Origin: an uncultured Pseudoxanthomonas sp.
GTDB lineage: Bacteria > Pseudomonadota > Gammaproteobacteria > Xanthomonadales > Xanthomonadaceae
Direction: 5' to 3'
Assembly: GCA_946886405.1 (NCBI GenBank)
Contig: CAMPIO010000127.1
Span: 1 to 8,064 of the forward strand
Length of the DNA stretch: 8,064 bases
Shown here piece after piece: positions 1 through 6,202 of this stretch (the first letter of the stretch is position 1; every line of letters begins with the position of its first letter). Below the pieces are notes generated by a model. The model made no database searches, had not been told where the DNA came from, and saw nothing but the letters and a program-made list of their open reading frames with translations. A program made the translations under genes and the position numbers.

Positions 1-532
1 CCGGGCTGACCTTGGACAGGTAGTTGACGAAGTTGAAGGTGGTGCCCGAACCGTCCGAGCGACGGACCACGGTGATGCGCTGCGACGGCAGCGTCACGCC
101 CGGGTTGAGGGCCGCGATGGCCGGGTCGTTCCAGGTCTTGATCGTGCCCAGGAAGATGTTGGCCAGGGTCGGGCCGTCCAGCTTCAGCTGGCCCGGCTTC
201 AGGCCGGCGACGTTCAGCACCGGCACCACGCCGCCGATCACCGACGGGAACTGCGCCAGGCCGTACTTGGCCAGCTCTTCCGGCTTCAGCGGGGCGTCGG
301 ACGAACCGAAGTCCACCGTGCCGGCCTTGATCTGCGCGATACCGCCGCCCGAACCGATCGACTGGTAGTTGACGCGGTTGTTGGTGGCCTTGGCGTAGTC
401 GGCGGACCACTTGGTCATCACCGGATACACGAACGACGCGCCGGCGCCGGTCACGTCGGCGGCGAACGCCTGCGCCGAAAAGGCCGAGGCGAGCGCGAGC
501 AGCGCGACGCGGGATTTGATCGAGTTGAGCAC
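1..532 (-). CDS. pstS: Phosphate ABC transporter substrate-binding protein PstS (5' part, cut by left edge)
   Basis: PstS is the periplasmic protein that binds inorganic phosphate and delivers it to the PstCAB permease. The window holds the first 177 codons; the C-terminal half lies beyond the left edge. The GTG start is chosen because an AGGAG ribosome site (plus-strand 539-543) lies 6 bases upstream and the product opens with a good signal peptide (residues 1-24, cleavage near AFA|AD). Family landmarks are TGAGASF at 28-34, IGSGGG at 59-64, DFGSSDAPL at 74-82 and [12 protein letters not shown] at 155-166. In E. coli PstS the equivalent residues (Ser38, Asp56, Arg135, Asp137, Ser139, Gly140, Thr141) contact phosphate; all have counterparts here (Arg158, Asp160, Ser162, Gly163, Thr164 in the last motif). 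pstCAB-phoU would be expected further left on this strand, but that is not visible. A Pho-box-like cluster lies about 75 bases upstream. Confidence 0.95.
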   Translation of the reverse strand, partial: MLNSIKSRVALLALASAFSAQAFAADVTGAGASFVYPVMTKWSADYAKATNNRVNYQSIGSGGGIAQIKAGTVDFGSSDAPLKPEELAKYGLAQFPSVIGGVVPVLNVAGLKPGQLKLDGPTLANIFLGTIKTWNDPAIAALNPGVTLPSQRITVVRRSDGSGTTFNFVNYLSKVSP

Positions 533-601
533 GGAAATCTCCTGGGAGAAGGCAGGGTGGAAGGACGGGGCATGCCCGTTGGGTGGCCATTCCACGACGT
601 T

Positions 602-634
602 TGTATGACAGCCCCGTGTCGGCATTGCGACAGT
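602..634 (-). promoter_or_regulatory. Pho-box-like half-sites upstream of pstS
   Basis: Read on the minus strand, three 7-base blocks are spaced exactly 11 bases apart: CTGTCGC (634-628), CCGACAC (623-617) and CTGTCAT (612-606), each followed by a 4-base spacer (AATG, GGGG, ACAA). The E. coli Pho box consists of CTGTCAT-like direct repeats with an 11-base period. The first and third blocks fit well and the middle one is weak. The position, 74 bases from the pstS start, suits PhoB activation under phosphate starvation. PhoB binding is inferred. Confidence 0.6.
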
Positions 635-805
635 CCCGTGACGCCAGCCGGCGTCGGTTGGCCCATGCGGGGGCGGCGTGGAAGAAGAAAAAATGGCTCG
701 TGCGCGATGGGAACCAGCGGCTTCGATCCGTCCGGCCGTCACGGGCGAGATACATATAGAAGTGATCGCCCGGCAATGCTGACGACATCGGGCCGCACAT
801 CGCCG

Positions 806-845
806 CTGTCACACACTAGTCATGAAACTCACATGTGACTGCAAG
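806..845 (+). promoter_or_regulatory. Tandem Pho box upstream of the phosphate porin
   Basis: Four blocks follow at an 11-base period on the plus strand: CTGTCAC (806-812), TAGTCAT (817-823), CTCACAT (828-834) and CTGCAAG (839-845), with spacers ACAC, GAAA and GTGA. The first two match the CTGTCAT half-site best, the third keeps C, T, C and A-T positions, and the fourth is degenerate. The 4-base spacers are partly A-rich, as is usual in Pho boxes. The site lies about 125 bases upstream of the porin start, which would leave a leader of roughly 100 bases. Binding by PhoB is inferred from the phased repeats and the gene context. Confidence 0.65.
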
Positions 846-971
846 ATTTCACTCCCATCCTTTAGCGCATCTTTGACGGGCGCTTAATGATTTCCGAAGG
901 TGATCTCGGAAGTGAAGCACGGCGCCCACGAAGCCTGCGCTCTTACTTCCAATTCCACTCGGAGAGTCACC

Positions 972-2270
972 ATGCGTTATTCCCTCCTGGCCGCCGCGCT
1001 TGCCGTCGCCATGGGCAGCACCAGCTTCTCGGCCGCCGCCGCCGACACCCGTGACCAGCAGATCGCCGAACTGAAGGCGCAGCTGGAAGCCATGCAGACC
1101 AAACTGCTGGAACTGGAAGAGCGCACCGACGCGCAGTCCGACGTGAATCTCGATACGGCGGCGCAGCTGGACAAGCTCAACACCGGCTCGCCGAAGATCG
1201 ACACCAAGGGCGGCGTCAAGGTGACCTCGGCCGACGGCAAGTTCGAAGCCAGCATCGGTGGACGTATCCACTTCGACACCTATGCGTTCGACCGCGATAT
1301 CGCCAGCACCACCGGCACCACCGAATTCCGCCGCGCGCGCCTGACCCTGTCGGGCAAGGCCTACGGCTGGGAATACAAGATGGAGCAGGACTTCGGCGCC
1401 GGCACCAACCTCGACGGCCTGCGTGACGCCTACATCGCCAAGTCTGCACTGGGCGGCAAGTTCACCATCGGTCACTTCAAGCCCTACCGTGCGATGGAAG
1501 AACTGACCAGCTCCAACGAACTGCTGACCATGGAGCGTCCGTTCTCCTCGGCCACCGGGCTGTTCTCCGGTCGCCAGTTCCAGCAGGGCGTGGGTTACCT
1601 GCGCGCCGGCGAGAACTACACCGCCGGCCTGAGCGTGTTCAACCTGCGCGGCGCGGCCGCCACGCGCAACGAAGGCACCGGCGCCGCCGGCCGCGTGACC
1701 TGGGCCCCCATCAACAACGACAACAACACGCTGCACCTCGGCGCCTGGTACAGCACCGAAAACAACAACCTGGGCTCGGCTGACCTGGTGGCCACGTCCA
1801 ACTACGCCGGCCGTCGCGGTCCGTCGCAGGTCATCGCCACGACGACCGGCGCCAGCCGCAACACCGTCGACGTGATGGCGGTGGAAGCCGCCGGCTCGTT
1901 CGGTCCGGCCTTCTTCCAGGCCGAGTACGCCGATGCGACCTTCGGCCAGCCGCTCGGCCGCGACCAGGACGTCACGACCTATTACGTGCAGGGCAGCTTC
2001 ATGCTCAACGGCGGCCACAAGCCGTACAAGGGCGCCACTGGCGTGTTCGGTTCGCCCAAGGTCGCCGACAAGGGCCTGTGGGAGCTGACCGGCCGCTACG
2101 ACTACGTCGAGAACGAAACGCTGAACCGCGAAGTCACCAGCTGGATCCTCGGCGTGAACTACTACGTCAACCCGAACCTGCGCTTCATGTTCAACTACAC
2201 GCAGGGCGACAACGAAGTCACCGGCGACGAAACCGCCCAGTACGCGCTGCGCACGCAGTTCGCCTGGTAA
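972..2270 (+). CDS. oprP: Phosphate-selective porin, OprP/OprO family
   Basis: An outer-membrane beta-barrel channel of the OprP/OprO family, whose Pseudomonas members are trimers selective for phosphate or polyphosphate. The 432-aa product is close to the family's usual length. ATG at 972 is chosen over an in-frame GTG at 900 because GGAGAG sits 5 bases upstream and the protein then opens directly with a signal peptide (1-24, AAA|DTR). A heptad-like coiled coil follows (about 28-55, IAELKAQLEAMQTKLLELEE), as in many porins of this group. The barrel begins near residue 92. Typical blocks are EFRRARLTLSGKAYGWEYK (118-136), FTIGHFKPYRAMEELTSS (164-181) and a C-terminal strand ending in tryptophan (RTQFAW), the terminal aromatic signal for outer-membrane assembly. 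Divergent pstS and an upstream Pho-box-like site support phosphate rather than another anion, but specificity is not proven by sequence. A terminator follows. The gene symbol is by family. Confidence 0.9.
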   Translation: MRYSLLAAALAVAMGSTSFSAAAADTRDQQIAELKAQLEAMQTKLLELEERTDAQSDVNLDTAAQLDKLNTGSPKIDTKGGVKVTSADGKFEASIGGRIHFDTYAFDRDIASTTGTTEFRRARLTLSGKAYGWEYKMEQDFGAGTNLDGLRDAYIAKSALGGKFTIGHFKPYRAMEELTSSNELLTMERPFSSATGLFSGRQFQQGVGYLRAGENYTAGLSVFNLRGAAATRNEGTGAAGRVTWAPINNDNNTLHLGAWYSTENNNLGSADLVATSNYAGRRGPSQVIATTTGASRNTVDVMAVEAAGSFGPAFFQAEYADATFGQPLGRDQDVTTYYVQGSFMLNGGHKPYKGATGVFGSPKVADKGLWELTGRYDYVENETLNREVTSWILGVNYYVNPNLRFMFNYTQGDNEVTGDETAQYALRTQFAW

Positions 2271-2308
2271 GCCACGACGCGCGGCCGCATGCCGCCACCT
2301 CGTGAACG

Positions 2309-2343
2309 CAAGGCCCGGGATCGTCTCCCGGGCCTTGTCGTTT
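2309..2343 (+). terminator. Rho-independent terminator after the phosphate porin
   Basis: A perfect 12-bp stem (2309-2320 with 2326-2337, core AAGGCCCGGGA) with a 5-base loop (TCGTC) begins 38 bases after the porin stop. It is followed by TCGTTT, a short and impure T-tract. The stem strength and position make it a good terminator for the porin transcript. Confidence 0.85.
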
Positions 2344-2476
2344 CCGGGCGCTGAGTCCCGCGAACCATGACCATCGGCAGGGGTCCGTCGCGCGCTGCGC
2401 GGAGACACTGGAGGACGGCATCCGGGCCTGACCTGGCGGCCGAGGGATGGGGATCCTTATCGAACCAGGGGGCGTA

Positions 2477-4093
2477 GTGAAGCATTGGGCGAGTGTCGTG
2501 TGCATGGCGTTGTGGGCGGGGATGTCGATCGCGGGGCCGGCACGGGCCGCAGAGCCGGTCGACCTGGACATGGTGGCGAAGATCCGCAGCGAGGCGTTCC
2601 ACCGCTCGCAGGCGGCGACCCATCTGAAGGAGCTGACCGAGACCATCGGGCCGCGCCTGACCAATTCGCCGAACTACACGGCAGCCAGTGCGTGGGCACG
2701 CGGCAAGCTGTCCGGCTGGGGACTGGCGAACGTGCATGAAGAGGTCTACGACCCGGCGTTCGGTCGTGGCTGGGCCTTCCGTGCGTCCCGCGTCGAAATG
2801 CTGTCGCCGCGCCATTTGCCGGTCCATGCGCTGCCCAAGGCGTGGACACGCGGCACGGATGGTCCGGTCGAAGGCGAGATCGTGCTGGCCTCGTTCAAGA
2901 CACTGGAAGACATCGAGAAGCAGCGCGGCAAGCTGCGCGGCCGCATCGTGCTGGTCGACGAAGCGCGTGCCTACAAGCCGTCCGACAAAAACGACTTCCG
3001 CCGCTACAGCGAGGCCGAGCTGGGCGAACTGCAGACGTTCCCGATGCCGGAAGACGCCGCGCCCGACGCGCAGCAGAAGCGACTGGAGGAGTACCGCAAG
3101 CGCACGGCACTGAGCAAAGCACTGAATACCTTCTTCGCCGAAGAGGGCGTGCTGGCCACGCTGTCGATCAGTTCCTGGGACAACGGCATCATCCGCGCGA
3201 CCGGCGGTGGCGCACGCAAGACCGGCGAGCCGGTTGGCGTGACCGAACTGGTGCTGCCCGCCGAGCACTACAACCCGCTGGTGCGCGCCGTGCAGGGCAA
3301 GCAACCGGTGCGGCTGCGCATCGATGTGGATGCCGCGTTCACCAGCGAGGAGGATCTGCCCGCCACCAACACCTTTGCCGAGATTCCCGGCAGTGGCAAA
3401 GCGGACGAAGTGGTCATCATCGGTGCGCATCTGGATTCCTGGCATACGGGCACCGGCGCCAGCGACAACGGTGCAGGCGTGGTCGTGATGATGGAGGCCA
3501 TGCGCATCCTGAAGACGATCGGCGCGAAACCGCGACGCACGATCCGGCTGGCGTTGTGGGGCGGCGAAGAACAAGGCCTGCATGGCTCGGCCGGCTACGT
3601 CGCCCGGCATCTGGCCGACTATCCCGCGCCGACCGATCCCGAGCAGAAGGCACTGCCGCGCGCCTACCAGCGCGGCACCGGCCCGTTGCAGCGCCAACGC
3701 GGCTACGACCGCTTCTCCACGTACTTCAACTTCGACAACGGCACCGGCCGCATCCGCGGCATCTACGCGCAGGAAAACCACGCCGCCGTGCCGATCTTCA
3801 AGGCGTGGCTGGAGCCGTTCAACGACATCGGCGCCAGCATCGTCACCACGCGCAATACCGGCAGCACCGACCATATCTCGTTCGACCGCGTCGGCCTGCC
3901 GGGCTTCCAGTTCGTCCAGGATCCGGCGGACTACTTCACCCATGTCCACCACACGCATCTCGACACGTACGACCATGTGGTGCCGGAAGACCTGAAGCAG
4001 GCCGCCGCCATCATCGCCTCGTTCGCCTACCACGCGGCGATGCGCGAGGAGCGCCTGCCCCGCAAGCCCTTCATCGAGCGCGATGCCCAGTAG
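2477..4093 (+). CDS. Exported M28-family zinc metallopeptidase (carboxypeptidase Q/aminopeptidase type)
   Basis: A secreted or periplasmic exopeptidase of family M28, which uses two zinc ions to remove terminal residues from peptides. GTG at 2477 is preferred (538 aa): AGGGGG lies 4 bases upstream and the product opens with a signal peptide (MKHWASVV to ARA|AEP, about 1-25). ATG at 2447 would add ten residues (MGILIEPGGV) that spoil the signal and has no well-spaced ribosome site, but it cannot be excluded. The region around 125-270 probably holds an inserted PA-like domain. The catalytic domain shows all expected metal-site motifs: GAHLDSW (His318), ASDNGAG (Asp330), WGGEEQG (Glu364 as general base, Glu365 as ligand), NFDNGTG (Asp420) and the His cluster HVHHTHLDT (489-497). 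All are intact, so the enzyme should be active. Its substrate is unknown. It stands alone after a terminator; no promoter is evident in 2344-2476. Confidence 0.88.
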   Translation: MKHWASVVCMALWAGMSIAGPARAAEPVDLDMVAKIRSEAFHRSQAATHLKELTETIGPRLTNSPNYTAASAWARGKLSGWGLANVHEEVYDPAFGRGWAFRASRVEMLSPRHLPVHALPKAWTRGTDGPVEGEIVLASFKTLEDIEKQRGKLRGRIVLVDEARAYKPSDKNDFRRYSEAELGELQTFPMPEDAAPDAQQKRLEEYRKRTALSKALNTFFAEEGVLATLSISSWDNGIIRATGGGARKTGEPVGVTELVLPAEHYNPLVRAVQGKQPVRLRIDVDAAFTSEEDLPATNTFAEIPGSGKADEVVIIGAHLDSWHTGTGASDNGAGVVVMMEAMRILKTIGAKPRRTIRLALWGGEEQGLHGSAGYVARHLADYPAPTDPEQKALPRAYQRGTGPLQRQRGYDRFSTYFNFDNGTGRIRGIYAQENHAAVPIFKAWLEPFNDIGASIVTTRNTGSTDHISFDRVGLPGFQFVQDPADYFTHVHHTHLDTYDHVVPEDLKQAAAIIASFAYHAAMREERLPRKPFIERDAQ

Positions 4094-4206
4094 CGTGCGC
4101 CGTGCGCACGACCTCAGAGAGTTCGAGGCCACGTGCGCCATGCGCACGTAGGTGGGGTGCGATCGCGATCGCGATCGCGAACGTGGTCGTGCGCACGGCG
4201 CACGCT
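4092..4206. repeat. Composite palindromic intergenic element (REP/BIME-like)
   Basis: This element fills the gap between the convergent M28 and nth genes. A unit, CGTGCGCCRTGCGCACG, occurs three times: 4094-4110 (R=G), 4132-4148 (R=A) and inverted at 4188-4204 (R=G). Each unit is itself a 7-bp hairpin with a 3-base loop. Copies 1 and 3 lie within a perfect 22-bp inverted repeat (4092-4113 and 4185-4206). Between them, 4159-4178 is a perfect 20-bp palindrome of overlapping GCGATCGC. GTAGG at 4148-4152 resembles the GTAG head of many REP sequences. The left arm includes the last two bases of the M28 stop codon. No T-tract follows either arm, so it is not a classic intrinsic terminator. It could still protect both 3' ends, stall polymerase or bind a protein. 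REP assignment is inference. Confidence 0.75.
4159..4180. repeat. Short tandem GATCGC repeat forming a 20-bp palindrome
   Basis: GATCGC is repeated three times in tandem from 4161, with further partial copies at each side, so that 4159-4178 reads the same on both strands. It contains three overlapping GCGATCGC octamers. It lies inside the larger palindromic element and may vary in copy number between strains through slippage. Confidence 0.7.
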
Positions 4207-4209
4207 GCG

Positions 4210-4875
4210 TCAGTCGACGGTCTTGTCCTTGAACCGGCAGAGGTCGCGGATCACGCATTGCGGGCAGTCCGGCTTGCGCGCCTTGCACACATAGCGTCCG
4301 TGCAGGATCAGCCAGTGGTGCGCATCCTGCATGAACTCCGCCGGCACCACTTTCACCAGCCTGTCCTCCACCGCGCGCACATCCTTGCCCGGCGCCAGTC
4401 CCGTGCGGTTCGAGACGCGGAAGATATGGGTGTCCACGGCGATGGTGGGTTCGCCGAAAGCGGTGTTCATCACCACGTTCGCGGTCTTGCGCCCTACGCC
4501 GGGCAGTGCTTCCAGTGCTGCTCGCGAGCGCGGCACGTCGCCGCCGTGCTCGTCGATCAGGATGCGGCAGGTCGCGATGACATTCTTCGCCTTCGCATTG
4601 AACAGACCGATGGTCGCGATGTACTTCTTCAGCCCGTCTTCGCCCAAGGCGAGGATCGCGGCGGGCGTGTTGGCGACGGGAAACAGCCGCCGCGTCGCCT
4701 TGTTGACACCCACGTCGGTCGCCTGTGCGGACAGCGTCACTGCCACCAGCAGTTCGAACGGGGTGCTGTACTCCAGTTCGGTCGTCGGCTTCGGGTTGAG
4801 TTCGCGAAGCCGTGAGAACAGCTCGACGACCTCGGTGCGGGTCAGCGTGGCGCCGCGCCGTGGTGCACGCGTCAT
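4210..4875 (-). CDS. nth: Endonuclease III (DNA glycosylase/AP lyase)
   Basis: Nth removes oxidised pyrimidines from DNA and cuts the resulting abasic site, starting base-excision repair in the cytoplasm. The 221-aa product matches the usual length (E. coli 211 aa), with a ten-residue basic N-terminal extension. The helix-hairpin-helix motif LPGVGRKTANVV (124-135) carries the catalytic lysine (Lys130), and VDTHIFRVSNR (147-157) carries the catalytic aspartate (Asp148). The 4Fe-4S loop is complete with cysteines 197, 204, 207 and 213 in the standard C-X6-C-X2-C-X5-C spacing. The start ATG overlaps the stop of the preceding gene as ATGA, which implies translational coupling. In E. coli nth sits at the end of the rnf operon; here the upstream neighbour is an unrelated small protein and then an enoyl-CoA hydratase. 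The 3' end faces the M28 gene across a palindromic element. Confidence 0.97.
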   Translation of the reverse strand: MTRAPRRGATLTRTEVVELFSRLRELNPKPTTELEYSTPFELLVAVTLSAQATDVGVNKATRRLFPVANTPAAILALGEDGLKKYIATIGLFNAKAKNVIATCRILIDEHGGDVPRSRAALEALPGVGRKTANVVMNTAFGEPTIAVDTHIFRVSNRTGLAPGKDVRAVEDRLVKVVPAEFMQDAHHWLILHGRYVCKARKPDCPQCVIRDLCRFKDKTVD

Positions 4876-5237
4876 GGCTTCATCCTTTCCGCCGCCTTGG
4901 CCTTCGCGCGCGCGAGGATGGCGGCGGCACCGGTCGGCAAGGCAGGTCGCGCCGCCTGGGCGTTGTCGGCGACGTCGCCCACCTTCAAGCGACGCGCTTC
5001 ACGCTCCGCCGCGCGGCAGGCAAGTCGAGCCTGCCGTTGCCGGAAACGTTCCCGTGCAGCCCATGCCGTTCGCAGCCGCTGCTGGGCCTGCACGACGGTG
5101 GTGCCCGCATTGCCGGCGCAGGCGCAAGGCTGGAATGCCATCAGGCCCGCTTCGATGGCTGCGTCGAGATCGCCGGCCAGGATCTGCGCGTGCAGCACTC
5201 GTGCGTGATCGCAGCCTGGGCAGGACGTGACCGACAT
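4872..5237 (-). CDS. Uncharacterised 121-aa protein with CxxC and CxC motifs, coupled to nth
   Basis: I do not recognise this protein. With ATG at 5237 it has 121 residues. The N-terminal part holds CPGC (Cys6, Cys9) and CAC (Cys38, Cys40), a pattern that could bind a metal such as zinc, plus Cys74. The short segment between them (VLHAQILAGDLDAAIEAGLMAF) looks helical. Residues 50-85 are very rich in Arg, Ala and Gln and should form a charged amphipathic helix; the tail is Ala/Lys-rich and probably flexible. There is no signal peptide or membrane segment. The gene starts 16 bases after the echA stop and ends overlapping the nth start by ATGA, so it is very likely expressed with both. A longer start at 5297 would overlap echA by 44 bases and is less likely. 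No strong ribosome site is seen at 5237. A role with nucleic acid would fit the charge and the nth neighbour but is speculation. Confidence 0.75.
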   Translation of the reverse strand: MSVTSCPGCDHARVLHAQILAGDLDAAIEAGLMAFQPCACAGNAGTTVVQAQQRLRTAWAARERFRQRQARLACRAAEREARRLKVGDVADNAQAARPALPTGAAAILARAKAKAAERMKP

Positions 5238-5253
5238 GCGAGACCGGCCGGCG

Positions 5254-6036
5254 TCAGCGACCGGTGAACGCAGGCTTGCGTCGTTCCATGAACGCACGTG
5301 TGCCTTCGCGCATGTCGTCGGTCGCGAACATCAGGCCGAACTGGGCACTCTCGTACTGCAGGCCTTCTTCAATGCCGCATTCCCCGCCGATGTTGACGAT
5401 ATCGAGCGTCGCCCGCAGCGCGAGCGGTGCGGAGGCGGCGAGCTGGGTCGCGATCTTCAGTGTCTCGGCTTCCAGCTCCGCCGCCGGCACCACGCGGGTG
5501 ACGATGCCCAACTGGAGCGCACGTTCGGCCGTGACCGGCGCACCCAGCAGGCACAGTTCCAGCGTGGCGGAACGTCCGGCAAGGCGCAGCAGGCGTTGGC
5601 TGCCACCGAACCCAGGGATCAGGCCCAGATTGATCTCGGGCTGGCCAATCCTGGCGCTGTCGGCGGCGATGCGCAGGTGGCAGCCCATGGCCAGTTCCAG
5701 CCCGCCGCCGAGCGCGAAGCCGTTGACCATCGCGATCACGGGCTTCGGCAGTGTCTCGATGGTGCGCATCAGCTTCTGCCCGCGCAACGAGAAATCACGA
5801 CCCTCGGTGGCGCGGAGGTCGGCCATTTCGGCGATGTCGGCGCCCGCCACGAATGCCTTGGGTCCCGCTCCGGTGAGGACGACGACCCTGACGCTGGCGT
5901 CGCGCGCGGCGTTGTCGAAGGCCGCCTGCAGCGCGTCCAGCGTCGCTGCATTGAGGGCATTCAGTTTGTCGGGGCGGTTGACCGCAAGGCGGCGGATGCC
6001 GGCGTCATCGGTGACAAGGACAAGGGGTTCGGACAT
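5254..6036 (-). CDS. Enoyl-CoA hydratase/isomerase (crotonase family)
   Basis: A 260-aa crotonase-fold enzyme that probably hydrates trans-2-enoyl-CoA to 3-hydroxyacyl-CoA in fatty-acid beta-oxidation or a related degradative pathway. ATG at 6036 gives the usual length and N-terminus (MSEPLVLVTDDAGIRRLAVN); upstream in-frame codons would add a non-conserved extension. AFVAGADIAEM (61-71) and NGFALGGGLELAMGC (105-119) form the oxyanion hole and CoA pocket. Both acidic residues that act in rat mitochondrial hydratase (Glu144 and Glu164) have counterparts: Glu114 in GGGLELA and Glu134 in GQPEINLGLIPGFGG (131-145). This favours a true hydratase over the isomerase or dehalogenase branches. It is the first gene of a likely three-gene minus-strand transcript with the 121-aa protein and nth. 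The substrate chain length cannot be told from sequence. Confidence 0.93.
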   Translation of the reverse strand: MSEPLVLVTDDAGIRRLAVNRPDKLNALNAATLDALQAAFDNAARDASVRVVVLTGAGPKAFVAGADIAEMADLRATEGRDFSLRGQKLMRTIETLPKPVIAMVNGFALGGGLELAMGCHLRIAADSARIGQPEINLGLIPGFGGSQRLLRLAGRSATLELCLLGAPVTAERALQLGIVTRVVPAAELEAETLKIATQLAASAPLALRATLDIVNIGGECGIEEGLQYESAQFGLMFATDDMREGTRAFMERRKPAFTGR

Positions 6037-6202
6037 GGGTTTTCCGCGGCAATTTGTAAAATTTGAGTGAATTTGGAACTCCGCAGGCAAGGCCCGGTCA
6101 GAGCAGCCTGTCGTCAGTGGCGGTTAAGCGCCTCGGCGGCTATCCTAGCGCGTCCATTCCAGACGGTATGCCGCCGTCGCCTTATCTTCGGAGAGTGTGT
6201 TG
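6037..6202. promoter_or_regulatory. Divergent promoter region between the hydratase and the FKBP-like gene
   Basis: These 166 bases must hold the start signals for two divergent genes. An AT-rich patch at about 6051-6074 (containing TTTGTAAAATTTGAG) is the most likely promoter site for the minus-strand hydratase transcript. On the plus strand TATCCT (6141-6146) resembles a -10 element but lacks a good -35 partner. GGAGAG (6190-6195) is the ribosome site of the FKBP-like gene. Exact promoters are uncertain. Confidence 0.4.

Larger units (their letters stand above)
533..971. promoter_or_regulatory. Divergent intergenic control region between pstS and the phosphate porin
   Basis: This 439-bp stretch separates two divergent phosphate-uptake genes and carries no convincing gene. 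It contains the pstS ribosome site (539-543), a Pho-box-like cluster facing pstS (602-634), an AT-rich patch around 748-760 (tacatataga), a second Pho-box-like cluster facing the porin (806-845) and the porin ribosome site GGAGAG (961-966). Neither cluster is followed by a clear -10 hexamer, so transcription starts cannot be placed. The middle part (about 635-805) shows no clear function. Confidence 0.6.

Noticed and set aside
748..760. AT-rich tacatataga as a -10 promoter element
   Set aside because: No -35 partner at a suitable distance on either strand, and it lies upstream of the porin Pho-box cluster, so its use is doubtful.
693..782. 29-codon plus-strand small open frame with GAAGAAG upstream, between the two Pho-box clusters
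   Set aside because: Codon use does not show the third-position G/C bias of the neighbours and no known peptide is recognised; the purine-rich run could be chance.
849..2408. Long minus-strand open frame (519 codons) opposite the porin gene
   Set aside because: It is antisense to a clear porin gene. Its translation is low-complexity (Val, Ala, Gly, Arg, His-rich) with no recognisable domain, typical of shadow frames in GC-rich coding DNA.
4159..4178. GCGATCGC octamers as cyanobacterial HIP1 sites
   Set aside because: The genes are clearly gammaproteobacterial; the octamers arise from a local GATCGC tandem repeat, not from genome-wide HIP1 usage.
4092..4206. Inverted repeat as a classic bidirectional intrinsic terminator
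   Set aside because: The stems are strong but neither arm is followed by a T-run on its outgoing strand, and the internal repeats are more complex than a terminator needs.
2195..4288. 697-codon minus-strand open frame opposite the M28 peptidase
   Set aside because: It spans the M28 gene, the palindromic element and the 3' end of nth; no family is recognisable, the composition is biased and the opposite strand has intact catalytic motifs.
2842..4815. 657-codon plus-strand open frame overlapping M28 and nth
   Set aside because: It is a +1-type shadow of the M28 frame that then runs antisense through nth, with Arg/Ala-rich meaningless translation.
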